Of a DNA stretch of 64,000 nt, positions 63,481 through 64,000 are shown piece after piece. Below the pieces are notes generated by a model, which saw nothing but the letters and a program-made list of their open reading frames with translations, ran no database searches and was not told where the DNA came from. This stretch comes from an uncultured Oscillospiraceae bacterium (GTDB taxonomy: Bacteria > Bacillota > Clostridia > Oscillospirales > Ruminococcaceae): NCBI GenBank assembly GCA_934513685.1, contig CAKSWY010000005.1, forward strand, positions 37,449 to 101,448, in the 5' to 3' direction. Position 1 is the stretch's first letter. The number at the start of each line of letters is the position of its first letter. A program made the position numbers and the translations under genes.

Positions 63481-64000
63481 ATGTCCAAGCAAAACATCGG
63501 CACGGTCATCCAGGTTACTGGCCCCGTGCTGGATATCCGCTTTGCGGACGGGCAGCTGCCGAATCTGCTGAACGCCATTGAGATCGACAACCAGGGCAAA
63601 AAGCTGGTGGTCGAGGTGGCCCAGCTGATCGGCGACAATGTGGCCCGCTGCATTGCCATGAGCAGCACCGACGGCCTGGTGCGCGGTGCCAAGGCCGTGG
63701 ATACCGGCGGCCCCATCACCGTGCCCGTGGGCGAGGGCTGCCTTGGCCGCGTGTTCAACCTGCTGGGTGAACCGGTGGACGACAAGCCCGCCCCGGAAGT
63801 GACCGAGCGCTGGCCCATTCACCGCGACCCGCCCGCCTTTGACGAGCAGCAGTCCGAGACGGAGATTCTGGAAACCGGCATCAAGGTCGTGGACCTGATC
63901 TGCCCCTACGCCAAGGGCGGCAAAATCGGCCTGTTCGGCGGCGCCGGCGTGGGCAAGACCGTGCTCATCATGGAGCTGATCAACAACGTGGCCAAGGAGC
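63481..64000 (+). CDS. atpD: ATP synthase F1 subunit beta, N-terminal part (continues beyond window)
   Basis: The catalytic subunit; only the first 173 codons are here. The N-terminal beta barrel opens NIGTVIQVTGPVLDIRF, and the catalytic P-loop GGAGVGKT is at 153-160. SD AAGGAG 9 bases before the ATG. The window ends shortly after the P-loop, so atpC and the rest of atpD lie downstream. Confidence 0.97.
   Translation, partial: MSKQNIGTVIQVTGPVLDIRFADGQLPNLLNAIEIDNQGKKLVVEVAQLIGDNVARCIAMSSTDGLVRGAKAVDTGGPITVPVGEGCLGRVFNLLGEPVDDKPAPEVTERWPIHRDPPAFDEQQSETEILETGIKVVDLICPYAKGGKIGLFGGAGVGKTVLIMELINNVAKE

Overview
The window is GC-rich bacterial chromosome, densely coded, with no phage, plasmid, IS transposase, CRISPR array or tRNA/rRNA that I can see. 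Gene content (HrcA/CIRCE, PyrK/PyrD type 1B, PPi-type phosphofructokinase, DegV, SerC/SerA, heterodimeric ABC exporter, OmpR-type two-component system) together with strong AGGAGG ribosome binding sites and TTGACA/TATAAT promoters indicates a Firmicute. High GC and an anaerobe-like ATP synthase suggest a gut Oscillospiraceae/Ruminococcaceae relative (Faecalibacterium/Subdoligranulum/Gemmiger-like). The genus is an inference.

Layout. 1-4.7 kb: 3' end of cysS, a NUDIX hydrolase and a 992-aa double GT-C/PMT-type glycosyltransferase. 4.8-7.3 kb (minus): a divergent MurE-like Mur ligase and a C39-like cysteine peptidase. 7.7-9.1 kb: a His-less HPr-like protein and a DUF4349 lipoprotein. 9.4-12.6 kb: PPi-type phosphofructokinase and convergent typA. 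13-18.4 kb: ClC channel plus metallo-hydrolase, then a response regulator/histidine kinase/membrane-anchored protein operon. 18.9-21.2 kb (minus): pdxK-trmL-degV. 21.4-25 kb: a small membrane protein, an L,D-transpeptidase and the serC-serA operon. 25.3-26.8 kb: a 498-aa orphan. 27-30.7 kb (minus): adaptor/ATPase/permease of a MacAB-like ABC system. 30.9-35.1 kb (minus): marR plus two ABC half-exporters. 35.4 kb and 56.1 kb: two YbjN-like paralogues. 36.1-41.1 kb: CIRCE-controlled hrcA-grpE-dnaK-dnaJ. 41.4-43.5 kb: an XRE regulator with two membrane proteins that share an N-terminal motif. 44-44.6 kb (minus): cysE. 44.7-53.9 kb: pyrC-pyrF-pyrK-pyrD-pyrE-carA-carB. 54.2-57.6 kb: HU, DEAD-box helicase, YbjN-like and CPBP protease genes. 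57.85-64 kb: the atp operon, running off the end inside atpD.

How it works together. The pyrimidine cluster makes carbamoyl phosphate and takes dihydroorotate to UMP; pyrB and pyrR are not in the window. Its leader has a strong promoter, a 31-codon leader peptide, a T-rich tract and an intrinsic terminator overlapping the leader-peptide stop codon. This looks like pyrBI-type UTP-sensing attenuation rather than PyrR control. The ATP synthase c subunit carries a two-carboxylate motif associated with Na+ coupling, and PPi-type phosphofructokinase fits an energy-saving anaerobe. Dispersed palindromic repeats built around TTCCCCTCGAGGGGAA occupy three intergenic gaps. Many promoters here use an extended -10 (TGnTATAAT).
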